From: an uncultured Pseudomonadota bacterium
GTDB taxonomy: Bacteria; Pseudomonadota; Alphaproteobacteria; CACZRW01
Reading direction: 5' to 3'
NCBI GenBank assembly: GCA_902783675.1
Contig: CACZRW010000056.1
Span: 1-15,649 of the forward strand
Length of the DNA stretch: 15,649 nt
A program made the position numbers and the translations under genes. The notes under the pieces are model-generated. The model was not told the DNA's origin. It did not search any database and was given only the letters and a program-made list of their open reading frames with translations. The stretch's first letter is position 1. Each line of letters opens with the position of its first letter. Below are positions 1 to 7,596 of this stretch, one piece after another.

Positions 1-3000
1 AGCAATGCCTCTTGCTACCGTGTGCCCGATATAAGGAACATAGCTTCCCGCTTCGGTATAGCTTACCGCAACGCCGTCAGGCAGGACCTTGCCCACCAGA
101 CCGGCTCTGCCGATTACCGAGGAGTCGGGGTTTACTACGCCTACAAAGGCCGCCTTATCGTCAACGACCGCCGAGCCGGTTTGAATGCCGCCAATGGTGG
201 AGCCGGAAGCGTCAATGGCGTAGCCCGAGGGAAGCACCGTGCCGATATTCTCGTTTGCTAAAGATGTAAGTTTGCCGGTGCCGGATACAAAGCCGACGAA
301 GTTACCGACATTGTCAAATACCTCGCCCAAAGGCAAAGTTTGCCCCGTAAGCTCTCCGGCTTTGCCAACTACGGCGCCGTAAGGCAGTGCCGTGCCCGCA
401 ATATCGCCGGCAGGAGAAATGACCGAACCGTCCGCTTCAACATAGCCAAGCGCCTTTAAGTTAGAAGCAAAAGCAATGCCCTTTACCACGCGACCGGCAA
501 TGATTTTGCCGTCGGCGGTGACTTGTCCGTCCGCGGTGACTTTGCCAAGGCTTTCGGCGCCGGTGACAATGTTACCCGCGCTGGAGATAAAGCCCGCGAG
601 CTTGCCACCGTAACCGATAACGGCATCAGGAGTTAAAACCGCGCCCAAGGGGTTCATCGTCTTATCCACGACCACTCCCGAGGCAAGCACCGTGCCGACC
701 GGAGATACACCCGCTACCACAGTGCCGTCTTCGCGGACAAGGCCCAAGATGTCGCCCGTCATATTTACCGCAACAGCGCCAAAGGGAATGACTTTGCCAA
801 CTATGGTGCGACCCGTGGAACTTAACACCGCGCCCGAAGGAAGGACCCTGCCGATAATGCCGCGCGAGTCGGAAACTTCGCCCGTGAAGGTGGTATGACC
901 GATGACAGAGCCTTTATTGCCTATGACTATGCCATAGGGAACAAGCGCGCCGGATACCTCGCCCGCGGCCGACAGAGCCATACCCGAGCCCGTGACTTTG
1001 GCGACGAAATTACCCGCTTCGTCCGAGACTATGCCGCTGGCAGTGGCGGGCAAAGTGCGCCTTGCGCCGATGGAGGTATAAATGCCGGAAGAGGCAACTT
1101 TGCCTACATAGCCGCCCATGGTGTCAATGACCGAGCCGTCGGGCATTACTTTGCCGAAGGCGTTGCCTTTTAAATCAACCGCCGTGCCGCCGAAAGTAAC
1201 CGCGCCCATTAACACGCCGTTTTTGCCAAGAACCACACCCGCGGGAACGGCGTTGCCTAAAATCTCGCCATTAGCGGCAATGACCACGCCGGCAGGAGTG
1301 ACTTTGCCGACCTCGGCTCCCAGCTTATCAAAGAAGGCGCCGGACTTGCCCACATAACCGAGCGAACGGGCTTGCCTGTCCACGACGATGAGTTCGTCTT
1401 TGGCAGCAAAGCCTACGACTTGCCCGCTTTCGCCAAGGACCAAACCGCCCGCCAAGGCGTAACCCGCAACTGCTCCCTTTTCATTCACGAATTGTCCCGA
1501 GGCATTTATCTTGCCGATGACAGTGCCTTTGTAATCAACCACCGCGGCGGGAGATACTACGCCGCCGATAATCTTGCCGGCATTGGTGACCGCACCCGAT
1601 GCGGTAACTACGCCAAGAACAGCGCCGTTTACCGAAATCGCTTCGCCGCTTGCACCTACTTTGCCGATGACTTTCCCGTCCGCGTCAACTATGGCGGAGT
1701 CTTCGGGAATAATGGCGCCGATGACGCTGCCCGAGGAGTCAATGACCGCCTTGCCATAGCGCTTGGCGATGACCGAGCCGCTTTCATTTAAAACATCTGC
1801 GCCGAAGTATGCTTTACCCAAAAGCTTTCCTTCGGGTGAAAGAGCAAGGCCCGAGGGCTCTATCTTGCCGATGACATTGCCGGCGCCGTCAATGGCCACG
1901 CCGTCGGGAGTAATTCTGCCCAGCGCAAGGCCGCTTTCGTCAGCAACCGAGCCGTCCGGCATAATCCAGCCGACATTCTGTCCCGCGCCGCTTATGACGG
2001 TGCCTTTGGGTAAAATGCCGCCGCTACCCGCGCCTTGCGAGGGAAGAACGCCGTTTTGACCGATGCAGCCGGCGTATATTCTGCTTTTATCATAGACTTC
2101 ACCGTTTAAGCGCGTTTGTCCCAAAAGCCCGCCCGAGGAGGAAATGACGCTGCCGCCGAATCTTACATAACCGCGGCCGGTATCGCCTTCCCTTACGGAA
2201 CCGTCGGCATAAACCTTTGCGCCGCCCGTTAACAAAGCGCCGTCAACGCCGATGGCGCCAAGGAAGCTGCACTTGCCGGAAAGAGCAACATCAAAGGGCA
2301 TAACTTTACCGAGAGAGGTGCCCGAAGCGTCCACTACATCACCTTTGGGCAGGACCTTTGCCACGATGTCGCCCGAGGAGGCGGCTACCATGTAATTGGG
2401 AAGCGTAAAGCCGATGGCACCGCCGGCATTGCTTATTGCCAAGCCTTGCGGAGGAATGGCGCCGATAACCGCGCCTTTATCGCTCACGACCGTGCCGTCG
2501 GGCATGGCGCAACCAAGACGAGCGCCCGTGCCGGAAAGAGCCTTACCTATGTTGTTTATGTAGCCCGCGGGTTTGCCGTCCGCGCCAAGGAACAAGCCTT
2601 GTTTTATAACTCTGCCGATTGCAATGTCGGAAAGATTGTTTACCACGCCGTCAATGCTAACCCTGCCGATTTGCCGCGAAGCGTTGTCCACGACCGTGCC
2701 GTCCGGCAATACCGAGCCGATGAATTGGCAGCCAGAGCCGACCGCAATACCGCTGGGAATAAGTTTGCCCGCAACTTGCAAGTCGTTGAACACGACGATA
2801 CCCGAGGGAGTTACCCTGCCCTTCTTGCCGTTTATTCCTTCAATAGAGGCGTCGGGCATGACAACACCCAAAACCTCGCTTACCACGCCGAGCGCAATGC
2901 CTTTGGGCGCGGCGTAACCTATAACCGAACCGTCAATGCCGACGACCCTTTTATCGCCGAGCATGGTGCCGATAATAACGCCCTTGCCGTCCGTCACGGT

Positions 3001-3351
3001 GGCATCGGGGTTCACGGTGCCCAAGAAAGTGCCGACACCGGTGATAACAGGCCCTAATTCCACCGCCGAGCCAAGGACATTTAACTTGCTGTCAATGATG
3101 GTGCCGTCGCCCAAGGCCTTGCCGATGGTATCACCCTTGTCGTCAATAACCGCGCCGTCCTTCATTATGCGCCCTAAAACCTTGCCTTCCATAGATACGG
3201 GAATAAGCTCGGATTCCGCTACGCCCATAGGCGCACCGCTTGCGTCAACGATAAGCCCGTCCGCACCGGCTTTGCCGATGATGTTGCCATTTGCGTCTAT
3301 GACATTGCCGTTTGTGTCTATATAGCCGCTGACATTGCCGTCAAAGCCCAT
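1..3351 (-). repeat. Degenerate ~17-residue (about 51-bp) coding repeats in the VirB10-like gene
   Basis: From M236 of the giant protein to the window edge, the sequence alternates two short half-units of 8-9 residues, approximately G-x-V-I-G-K-V-x-P followed by D-G-x-V-I-D-x-x. At one unit per ~17 residues, the 1117 visible residues hold roughly 60 units. Glycines and alternating hydrophobic residues are kept while the rest varies, which suits a beta-solenoid-like stack (inference). At DNA level only short words recur, such as ttgccgatgac and accgtgccgtc on the plus strand, so the array is old and diverged rather than freshly duplicated. Single cysteines fall at residues 443, 516, 596 and 664, spaced 68-80 residues apart. 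None follows in the remaining 688 residues. The unit pattern is most irregular around residues 600-690. Confidence 0.85.
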
Positions 3352-4056
3352 GACCAAGCGCCCTTTTTGCACGACCGGCGTGACAGAGCCCGCGCTGCCT
3401 CTGGCCGAGGAAGAAGGCTCGCAAACGCCGCACATGCTGGCGTCCGTGGCAGTTGCCTTTACGGGAATAATCAACTTACGCACGGGAGTGGTCGCGGCGG
3501 AAGGAGCCGCAGCACTTGATGCGGGAGCCTCTTCCTGCCAGCTTACGGTAAGGTTGTTTTGCATGGTGCGCGGGGTGCGCGGCTCCCACCAGACTTGCAG
3601 GTTGCAAGTCGCGTCGGGATTCAAAATACGGTCGTCCCCGCACAAGTTGTCTACATGAAAGCCGTTGTCCACACTACCTTCAAACTTTGCCGATATAACC
3701 TTGATTTTGCTGTTCACGGCAACAAGCGTAATCATAACCTCGCCACGAGTGCCGATGACGACATTGCCGAGGCTGCCCTCGTTCGGGCGCGCGTCCAGCA
3801 TCGCCTTTGATTCATAGGCAGTAAGAGCGGGCGCCGTCGGAGATAATATCTCGCCAACGGTAACTTCGGGCGCGGCGAACGGGTCAACCGTGTTGGTAAA
3901 GGAAGGCTCTGCCTCCTCTACATCACCGTTGCCCATGGGAATAAGCGCCAAAAGGCCGATTATGAAAATTAAAGCAAAAACAATCCCTATAATCAAAACG
4001 ATACGGTTTGATTTTTTGAGGTATCTATCAGAAGAGCTTAAAGGTTCGTTTGTCAT
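1..4056 (-). CDS. virB10: Giant VirB10/DotG-like T4SS protein with Ig-like domain and long repeat stalk (partial, 3' end outside window)
   Basis: The frame is open from an ATG at 4056 to base 1 (1352 codons, no stop), so the C-terminus is missing. Residues 1-18 are cytoplasmic, 19-39 are one hydrophobic membrane span, and 40-95 form a linker. Residues about 96-202 read as an Ig-like ASH-type fold, with C139 and C151 in a Cg..l.p..tC.v.v...P pattern. A C209-x-x-C212 pair follows. From about residue 236 to the edge the protein consists of degenerate ~17-residue repeats. The start overlaps the VirB9 stop by ATGA, which indicates translational coupling. VirB10, DotG/IcmE and CagY are inner-membrane-anchored proteins that reach the outer-membrane ring, and DotG and CagY also carry long repeats. 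The assignment rests on position after virB7-8-9, topology and repeats. The diagnostic TrbI/VirB10 barrel domain would lie beyond base 1 and is not seen. The alternative is an unrelated repeat surface protein. Confidence 0.75.
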   Translation of the reverse strand, partial: MTNEPLSSSDRYLKKSNRIVLIIGIVFALIFIIGLLALIPMGNGDVEEAEPSFTNTVDPFAAPEVTVGEILSPTAPALTAYESKAMLDARPNEGSLGNVVIGTRGEVMITLVAVNSKIKVISAKFEGSVDNGFHVDNLCGDDRILNPDATCNLQVWWEPRTPRTMQNNLTVSWQEEAPASSAAAPSAATTPVRKLIIPVKATATDASMCGVCEPSSSARGSAGSVTPVVQKGRLVMGFDGNVSGYIDTNGNVIDANGNIIGKAGADGLIVDASGAPMGVAESELIPVSMEGKVLGRIMKDGAVIDDKGDTIGKALGDGTIIDSKLNVLGSAVELGPVITGVGTFLGTVNPDATVTDGKGVIIGTMLGDKRVVGIDGSVIGYAAPKGIALGVVSEVLGVVMPDASIEGINGKKGRVTPSGIVVFNDLQVAGKLIPSGIAVGSGCQFIGSVLPDGTVVDNASRQIGRVSIDGVVNNLSDIAIGRVIKQGLFLGADGKPAGYINNIGKALSGTGARLGCAMPDGTVVSDKGAVIGAIPPQGLAISNAGGAIGFTLPNYMVAASSGDIVAKVLPKGDVVDASGTSLGKVMPFDVALSGKCSFLGAIGVDGALLTGGAKVYADGSVREGDTGRGYVRFGGSVISSSGGLLGQTRLNGEVYDKSRIYAGCIGQNGVLPSQGAGSGGILPKGTVISGAGQNVGWIMPDGSVADESGLALGRITPDGVAIDGAGNVIGKIEPSGLALSPEGKLLGKAYFGADVLNESGSVIAKRYGKAVIDSSGSVIGAIIPEDSAIVDADGKVIGKVGASGEAISVNGAVLGVVTASGAVTNAGKIIGGVVSPAAVVDYKGTVIGKINASGQFVNEKGAVAGYALAGGLVLGESGQVVGFAAKDELIVVDRQARSLGYVGKSGAFFDKLGAEVGKVTPAGVVIAANGEILGNAVPAGVVLGKNGVLMGAVTFGGTAVDLKGNAFGKVMPDGSVIDTMGGYVGKVASSGIYTSIGARRTLPATASGIVSDEAGNFVAKVTGSGMALSAAGEVSGALVPYGIVIGNKGSVIGHTTFTGEVSDSRGIIGRVLPSGAVLSSTGRTIVGKVIPFGAVAVNMTGDILGLVREDGTVVAGVSPVGTVLASGVVVDKTMNPLGAVLTPDAVIGYGGKLAGFISSAGNIVTGAESLGKVTADGQVTADGKIIAGRVVKGIAFASNLKALGYVEADGSVISPAGDIAGTALPYGAVVGKAGELTGQTLPLGEVFDNVGNFVGFVSGTGKLTSLANENIGTVLPSGYAIDASGSTIGGIQTGSAVVDDKAAFVGVVNPDSSVIGRAGLVGKVLPDGVAVSYTEAGSYVPYIGHTVARGIA

Positions 4057-5732
4057 TGTGTCCGCACAACTTTACAGTTAAGACCACGGCGACTTAATTG
4101 TCCGCAAACATTGTCGCCAACTTGTATGCTGGGAACAGGACCTACTCGCAAGTGGAACATTTCCTGCGCCCCGCTTTGGGCTGAGGAATCAACCGAATAA
4201 TACGGTTGATAGCTGCCGATTAAATCCCAATTCCGGCGAGATATAGAGTCCCACGCGGATTCCAGCTTTGTAATATCTTTGTTAGAGGCAAGCTCCAAGG
4301 AAATCTTTTCCTTCCCGGGAGTGTAGGCATAAGCGTAAGAGCCAAGCTCCTCGCCGTCCTTTGCCATCATAGCCAAAGTTCTTTCAATGTCAGACCTGGC
4401 GTCGGGGCTAATCTTGCCCTTCGGCAGGCGGCCCATACCTTCAAAGTATAAGCCCGCATCGGCACCGTAACCCACACCGGCGCCCGCACTCGCACCGGCA
4501 CCTATACCGGCAGCACCCGCACCTGCACCGGCGCCGACATTAGAGCCAGCACCCGCACCGGCAGCGCCTTTAGCTCCGGGGACGCGGTAACCCTTGGCAA
4601 CCGCCTCGCCAAGCGAAGTCTTGCCGGCGTTTTGCGCATCTTTGCCAATGGGAGGCTGAACCCACCATGTCTGAGAGTTAGAGGTGCTGTAATCAATATA
4701 TTCCAAGCCCATGGCAGGATCACGACGCAGCTTCAAGCACACGACCTTTTCGCCGTTGCGCAAAACCATATCGCCAACCGCCTCAACCACTATTAACCTG
4801 CCGTTAGGTCCGCGAGTTCTGAAACCCACGGGGCTTTCCGAGTCTTGAATGATTAAGTTTACTATGGGGCGTTCAAGCATCGCCAAAGCCTTTGGTCCAA
4901 AGTCAATGTATGTAAAGATGTTGTCATGCCATACGCGTTCGGGAGCGATGCTTATGTCATTAGGATTGGGGACATAAATCTCTATATCAAACTTGAACTC
5001 TTCGGGATTCATAGGTATCCCTTCAAGCCAGTTCTTTGGCGCATTGCTTGCCACATTCAATCCCGCAGAAGGATTGAGGGAGTCGCCCGGAGCTCCCGAT
5101 GCGCCACGCCTACCGCTCGCCCAGTATGGAGCACTGGACGAAGCCGATGAGCCGGAACTTACCCCTCCGGTCGAGCTGCCAGAGGGGGAATTAGGGACCA
5201 CTACATCCACCACCGAATTGGTTATCCTGTCCGTATTGTAAGCCTCGCTTCTGATGTAAAAGGCGTAACGGTTGCCCGAACGACCGAATACTATCAGGTT
5301 GGAGTCAACACCGATCATTCCCGGTTGAGTGAAAAGTAACAGAGAGTTCGGGGTCGGGAACTCGCCTACAAACGAGGTCGTGTCACCTATCCAAATAGAG
5401 TCTATCACTTCCCAAGACGGGAAATTAATTAAAGTTGCCATGCTTTCCCTTAATCTTACCGGAAGAACCATATCGGAAGACCAAACATAACGGGTATAGC
5501 CCGGCTTTGTTTGCCCTTCACCCATGTTCTTCATCGGATCGGACCAAGCCTTTTGAAGCATGCCGCGGGAAGTCATCATCCCTGTGTCAATCGGAGGGTA
5601 ACTTCCACTTGATTGCTCTATCATGCTGTCGATCTTATCCATGGAAGTGGTATCAATCGAGCCCGCACTTTGAGCGAATGCCGCCCCCGCCGTTAGGAGA
5701 AGGCCGGCTGTTATACAAAGTATTTTTTTCAT
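4053..5732 (-). CDS. virB9: VirB9/CagX-like T4SS protein with C-terminal SPOR-like domain
   Basis: 559 residues, about twice a typical VirB9. Residues 1-20 are a signal peptide (cut after AFA). Residues 78-175 match the VirB9 N-terminal domain, with a pattern like ...INFPSWEVIDSIWIGD... and SNLIVFGRSGNRYAFYI. A Ser/Gly linker follows. Residues 246-338 match the VirB9 C-terminal domain, with IAPERVWHDNIFTYIDF and an LRNGEKVVCL end. Residues 386-427 are almost pure Gly/Ala. Residues 477-557 resemble a SPOR domain, ending in the typical ...LRVGPVPS....VCGQLSRRGLNCKV pattern; SPOR domains bind denuded peptidoglycan. VirB9 forms the outer-membrane core ring with VirB7 and VirB10. The ATG at 5732 is chosen because the signal peptide starts there. 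A TTG at 5747, preceded by AGGTG, would add five residues. The stop overlaps the virB10 start by 4 bases. DotH/IcmK is the alternative name, but the motifs fit VirB9 better. Confidence 0.88.
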   Translation of the reverse strand: MKKILCITAGLLLTAGAAFAQSAGSIDTTSMDKIDSMIEQSSGSYPPIDTGMMTSRGMLQKAWSDPMKNMGEGQTKPGYTRYVWSSDMVLPVRLRESMATLINFPSWEVIDSIWIGDTTSFVGEFPTPNSLLLFTQPGMIGVDSNLIVFGRSGNRYAFYIRSEAYNTDRITNSVVDVVVPNSPSGSSTGGVSSGSSASSSAPYWASGRRGASGAPGDSLNPSAGLNVASNAPKNWLEGIPMNPEEFKFDIEIYVPNPNDISIAPERVWHDNIFTYIDFGPKALAMLERPIVNLIIQDSESPVGFRTRGPNGRLIVVEAVGDMVLRNGEKVVCLKLRRDPAMGLEYIDYSTSNSQTWWVQPPIGKDAQNAGKTSLGEAVAKGYRVPGAKGAAGAGAGSNVGAGAGAGAAGIGAGASAGAGVGYGADAGLYFEGMGRLPKGKISPDARSDIERTLAMMAKDGEELGSYAYAYTPGKEKISLELASNKDITKLESAWDSISRRNWDLIGSYQPYYSVDSSAQSGAQEMFHLRVGPVPSIQVGDNVCGQLSRRGLNCKVVRTQ

Positions 5733-5755
5733 TCCATATCCACGCAAATCAGCAC

Positions 5756-6466
5756 CTATCTATTGCTGGGTTTAATAGAATATTCCCTAACCGTAAATCC
5801 TACCGGATTTTTAAGGCGCAGAGAATACTTTACTCTAGAGTTCATAAAATAGCCTATTCTTAACAGAATAGTCCAGCGAGAAACTACGGGCTCTGTTGCA
5901 CCTTGCACCATATCCCTCGTTTCAATTTCAGCTTGCCAAATATCTTTGGGAAGCTTGTTTACCAAAATTATCTCCACATCACGGGTAAAGCCCTTCTCGC
6001 GCACTTGCGAAAGAGCGTCCTCGCTTTGCGAGACAAAGTCGGAATAAACAATGTCAGATGACATCCATCTTATCGGACCGTCAGGTCCCCAGCGCATCGA
6101 CATATCTTCTATATCCGAAGTTACCGTATTCCTTTGCACTACATACTGCCGAACATAACTTTCCGTTATGACATCGGGATCGGTGGAATTGATAATCGGA
6201 TCTATATTTACAATTTGCTCGTTCTTGTCTTGGAAGGAGAGCAAGAAAGGCTCGACCCTTTCCAAGGGAATCATATTCAAAATGGCAAGAACAAGAACTA
6301 TGTTCGCGCAAAGGCTTACCACAAAGACAACCGTAAAGGCGCGCGCCGTCCACAAATAACGACGCTCGCGCAGGTCCTCAATGTCGGACATCTCCAACAT
6401 CTTGACTTCAAGCTCTTTGCTTGAAAGCCGCGCTCCTCCTTGTCTTTTCGGTGGTTGTCCTGCCAT
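5756..6466 (-). CDS. virB8: VirB8-like inner-membrane T4SS protein (second copy)
   Basis: 236 residues: a charged cytoplasmic N-terminus, one membrane span at about 44-63, then a periplasmic NTF2-like domain of VirB8 type. The post-membrane segment PLERVEPFLLSF, the ESYVRQYVVQRNTV helix and the NPVGFTVREYSI end are all VirB8 hallmarks. VirB8 is a bitopic assembly factor that contacts VirB9, VirB10 and other channel parts. Two ATGs are adjacent (6469 and 6466). AAGGG lies 3 nt before the first and 6 nt before the second, so 6466 is preferred. The gene sits 41 nt after the lipoprotein gene and 23 nt before virB9. Together with the gene ending at 6811 it forms a divergent VirB8 pair, which recalls the DotI/DotJ pair of Dot/Icm systems. 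Confidence 0.9.
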   Translation of the reverse strand: MAGQPPKRQGGARLSSKELEVKMLEMSDIEDLRERRYLWTARAFTVVFVVSLCANIVLVLAILNMIPLERVEPFLLSFQDKNEQIVNIDPIINSTDPDVITESYVRQYVVQRNTVTSDIEDMSMRWGPDGPIRWMSSDIVYSDFVSQSEDALSQVREKGFTRDVEIILVNKLPKDIWQAEIETRDMVQGATEPVVSRWTILLRIGYFMNSRVKYSLRLKNPVGFTVREYSIKPSNR

Positions 6467-6507
6467 CATAAGCCCTTGTCTTTTAAGGTTTTACCTATAG
6501 GTTAACT

Positions 6508-6708
6508 TTAAGATACAAGCCATTCGGGCAAGCCGGGCAGAGGTTCAACCTCTAAGCAAGCGCACGGAGAGCGCTTCAGCTCCGAAGGATCGGTGCCGAT
6601 GCTGCGAGGTTGCGGTTGGTATTCGGACGCACACGACGCCAGTATCAAACCACCCGCCAAAACCACTAACAAACTTAAAAACTTCCCTGATTTTATTGAT
6701 TTTTTCAT
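6508..6708 (-). CDS. Small VirB7-like outer-membrane lipoprotein
   Basis: 66 residues. Lys-rich start, hydrophobic core, then a clear lipobox L-A-S-C with the lipidated cysteine at residue 26, leaving a mature part of about 41 residues that ends near a C-x-C pair and a Pro/Leu-rich tail. The ATG at 6708 is chosen over an in-frame upstream start at 6741 because GGGAGG lies 7 nt before it and the signal peptide begins there. Its place just before virB8-virB9-virB10 is that of virB7, a short lipoprotein that anchors VirB9 in the outer membrane. Such proteins share almost no sequence, so the name rests on size, lipobox and position. A 102-nt AT-rich gap separates it from the preceding gene. Confidence 0.78.
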   Translation of the reverse strand: MKKSIKSGKFLSLLVVLAGGLILASCASEYQPQPRSIGTDPSELKRSPCACLEVEPLPGLPEWLVS

Positions 6709-6715
6709 AATCAGA

Positions 6716-6721
6716 CCTCCC
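6716..6721 (-). promoter_or_regulatory. Ribosome binding site GGGAGG of the small lipoprotein gene
   Basis: GGGAGG lies 7 nt before the ATG at 6708 and decides this start over the in-frame codon at 6741. Confidence 0.75.
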
Positions 6722-6810
6722 CATAGGTTTAACGAATACAATAGTAAACTTATCCTATTTCTAAACTTTTCGAATCGGCTTGTCTATAGTCTGATTAGGT
6801 TTTTTTTAAC

Positions 6811-7512
6811 TTATTTTACTACCTTTTGTGCTAAATTGTATTCGGTAACCACAAAACCTAGCGGATTTATGAAAGAATTGGTCATGAGTTTGCCCCATTC
6901 AAGATTAGAGGCTCGGACCGAGGCATTCCACCTTTGGCGCTTGACGGCGCCGGTCGCGGGGGCGTAGGTGATGGTGTCAAAGTCGACACTCCACAAGTTG
7001 TTGGCAAGCTTCTTCACATCAATGATGTCAACTTCCTGCGGAGTTTCCGAGCCGTTGCGAATGCCTGCCATACGGCCGTTGAATTCGTCTTTGGATTTAT
7101 AAAGCTCGTCATAAACGGAATCCGTGGACATAAGATAGACCAATCCGCCCGGCTGCCACCGAAAGCGCATAAGGCTCTCGTCATTTATGATGGTGTGGCG
7201 CAGGTTTATGTATTTGCGCAGCATCACTTCGTTGACGGCGTCAATGTGGTTCATGTCAAGGGAGACAGGGTCAACATCAACCATTTTGCCGGACGAGTTC
7301 TGCTTGGTCAGAACGACGGAATCAACGCGCATGGACGCCGCTATTTGCACCAGCGAAAGGGACAGAACGACATTACAAAAAAGCATCACTATGCAAAGGG
7401 CTATTGATATGCGCATAAGCATAGTTATTTGAAAGCGGCGGTAGTCGGTGGACGAATACGAAACCTTGCGGTTTAGCTCTGCGCCTTGAAAACGGGGAAA
7501 GTCGTTTGCCAT
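6811..7512 (-). CDS. virB8: VirB8/DotI-like inner-membrane T4SS protein (first copy)
   Basis: 233 residues with the VirB8 layout: a short cytoplasmic N-terminus, one membrane span at about 32-55 and a periplasmic domain. The segment after the membrane (RVDSVVLT..., VDVDPV), the MLRKYINLRHTI helix, the W-containing core and the NPLGFVVTEYNL end match the VirB8 family. It is clearly diverged from the second copy encoded at 5756-6466, and the two share the NP[LV]GF.V.EY signature. DotI (IcmL/TraM) is an equally fair family name. The start ATG at 7512 follows a purine-rich stretch with two GAAGGACAAA repeats that supply the ribosome binding site about 11 nt upstream. The distinct roles of the two copies are unknown; a mixed VirB8 assembly is the simplest idea. 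Confidence 0.82.
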   Translation of the reverse strand: MANDFPRFQGAELNRKVSYSSTDYRRFQITMLMRISIALCIVMLFCNVVLSLSLVQIAASMRVDSVVLTKQNSSGKMVDVDPVSLDMNHIDAVNEVMLRKYINLRHTIINDESLMRFRWQPGGLVYLMSTDSVYDELYKSKDEFNGRMAGIRNGSETPQEVDIIDVKKLANNLWSVDFDTITYAPATGAVKRQRWNASVRASNLEWGKLMTNSFINPLGFVVTEYNLAQKVVK

Positions 7513-7596
7513 TTTTGTCTTTGTCCTTCTTTGTCCTTCTTTAGTTAAGTTTAGCCTGCCGACCTAACTCTATACTTTGTTACCCGATCTACCTCA

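Noticed and set aside
12..3325. Many plus-strand ORFs across the first 3.3 kb (for example 692-898, 1372-1791, 2446-3057, 2936-3325), rich in LP, TLP and MP words
   Set aside because: They are antisense readings of the repeat-coding minus-strand frame. They have no ribosome sites or domains, and their repetitive make-up is explained by the VirB10-like repeats.
1..3351. The regular repeats as a CRISPR array or DNA satellite
   Set aside because: Units are not identical at DNA level, there are no unique spacers, and the periodicity follows codons in one open frame.
6493..6502. Perfect 10-bp palindrome acctataggt near the stop of the lipoprotein gene
   Set aside because: Too short for a terminator, no T-run after it on the minus strand, and no second copy at another gene junction.
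6758..6786. Possible internal promoter before the lipoprotein gene (TAGACA-17-TAGAAA on the minus strand)
   Set aside because: The -10 match is weak in an AT-rich 102-nt gap where such matches arise by chance. The gap itself is the longest in the operon, so an internal promoter remains possible.
4053..7512. A pure Dot/Icm (type IVB) core: DotI, DotH, DotG
   Set aside because: Gene order and the repeat protein recall dotI-dotH-dotG, but the motifs of the 559-residue protein are those of VirB9 and the short lipoprotein sits in the virB7 position. A VirB-type core with a DotG-like repeat feature fits better.
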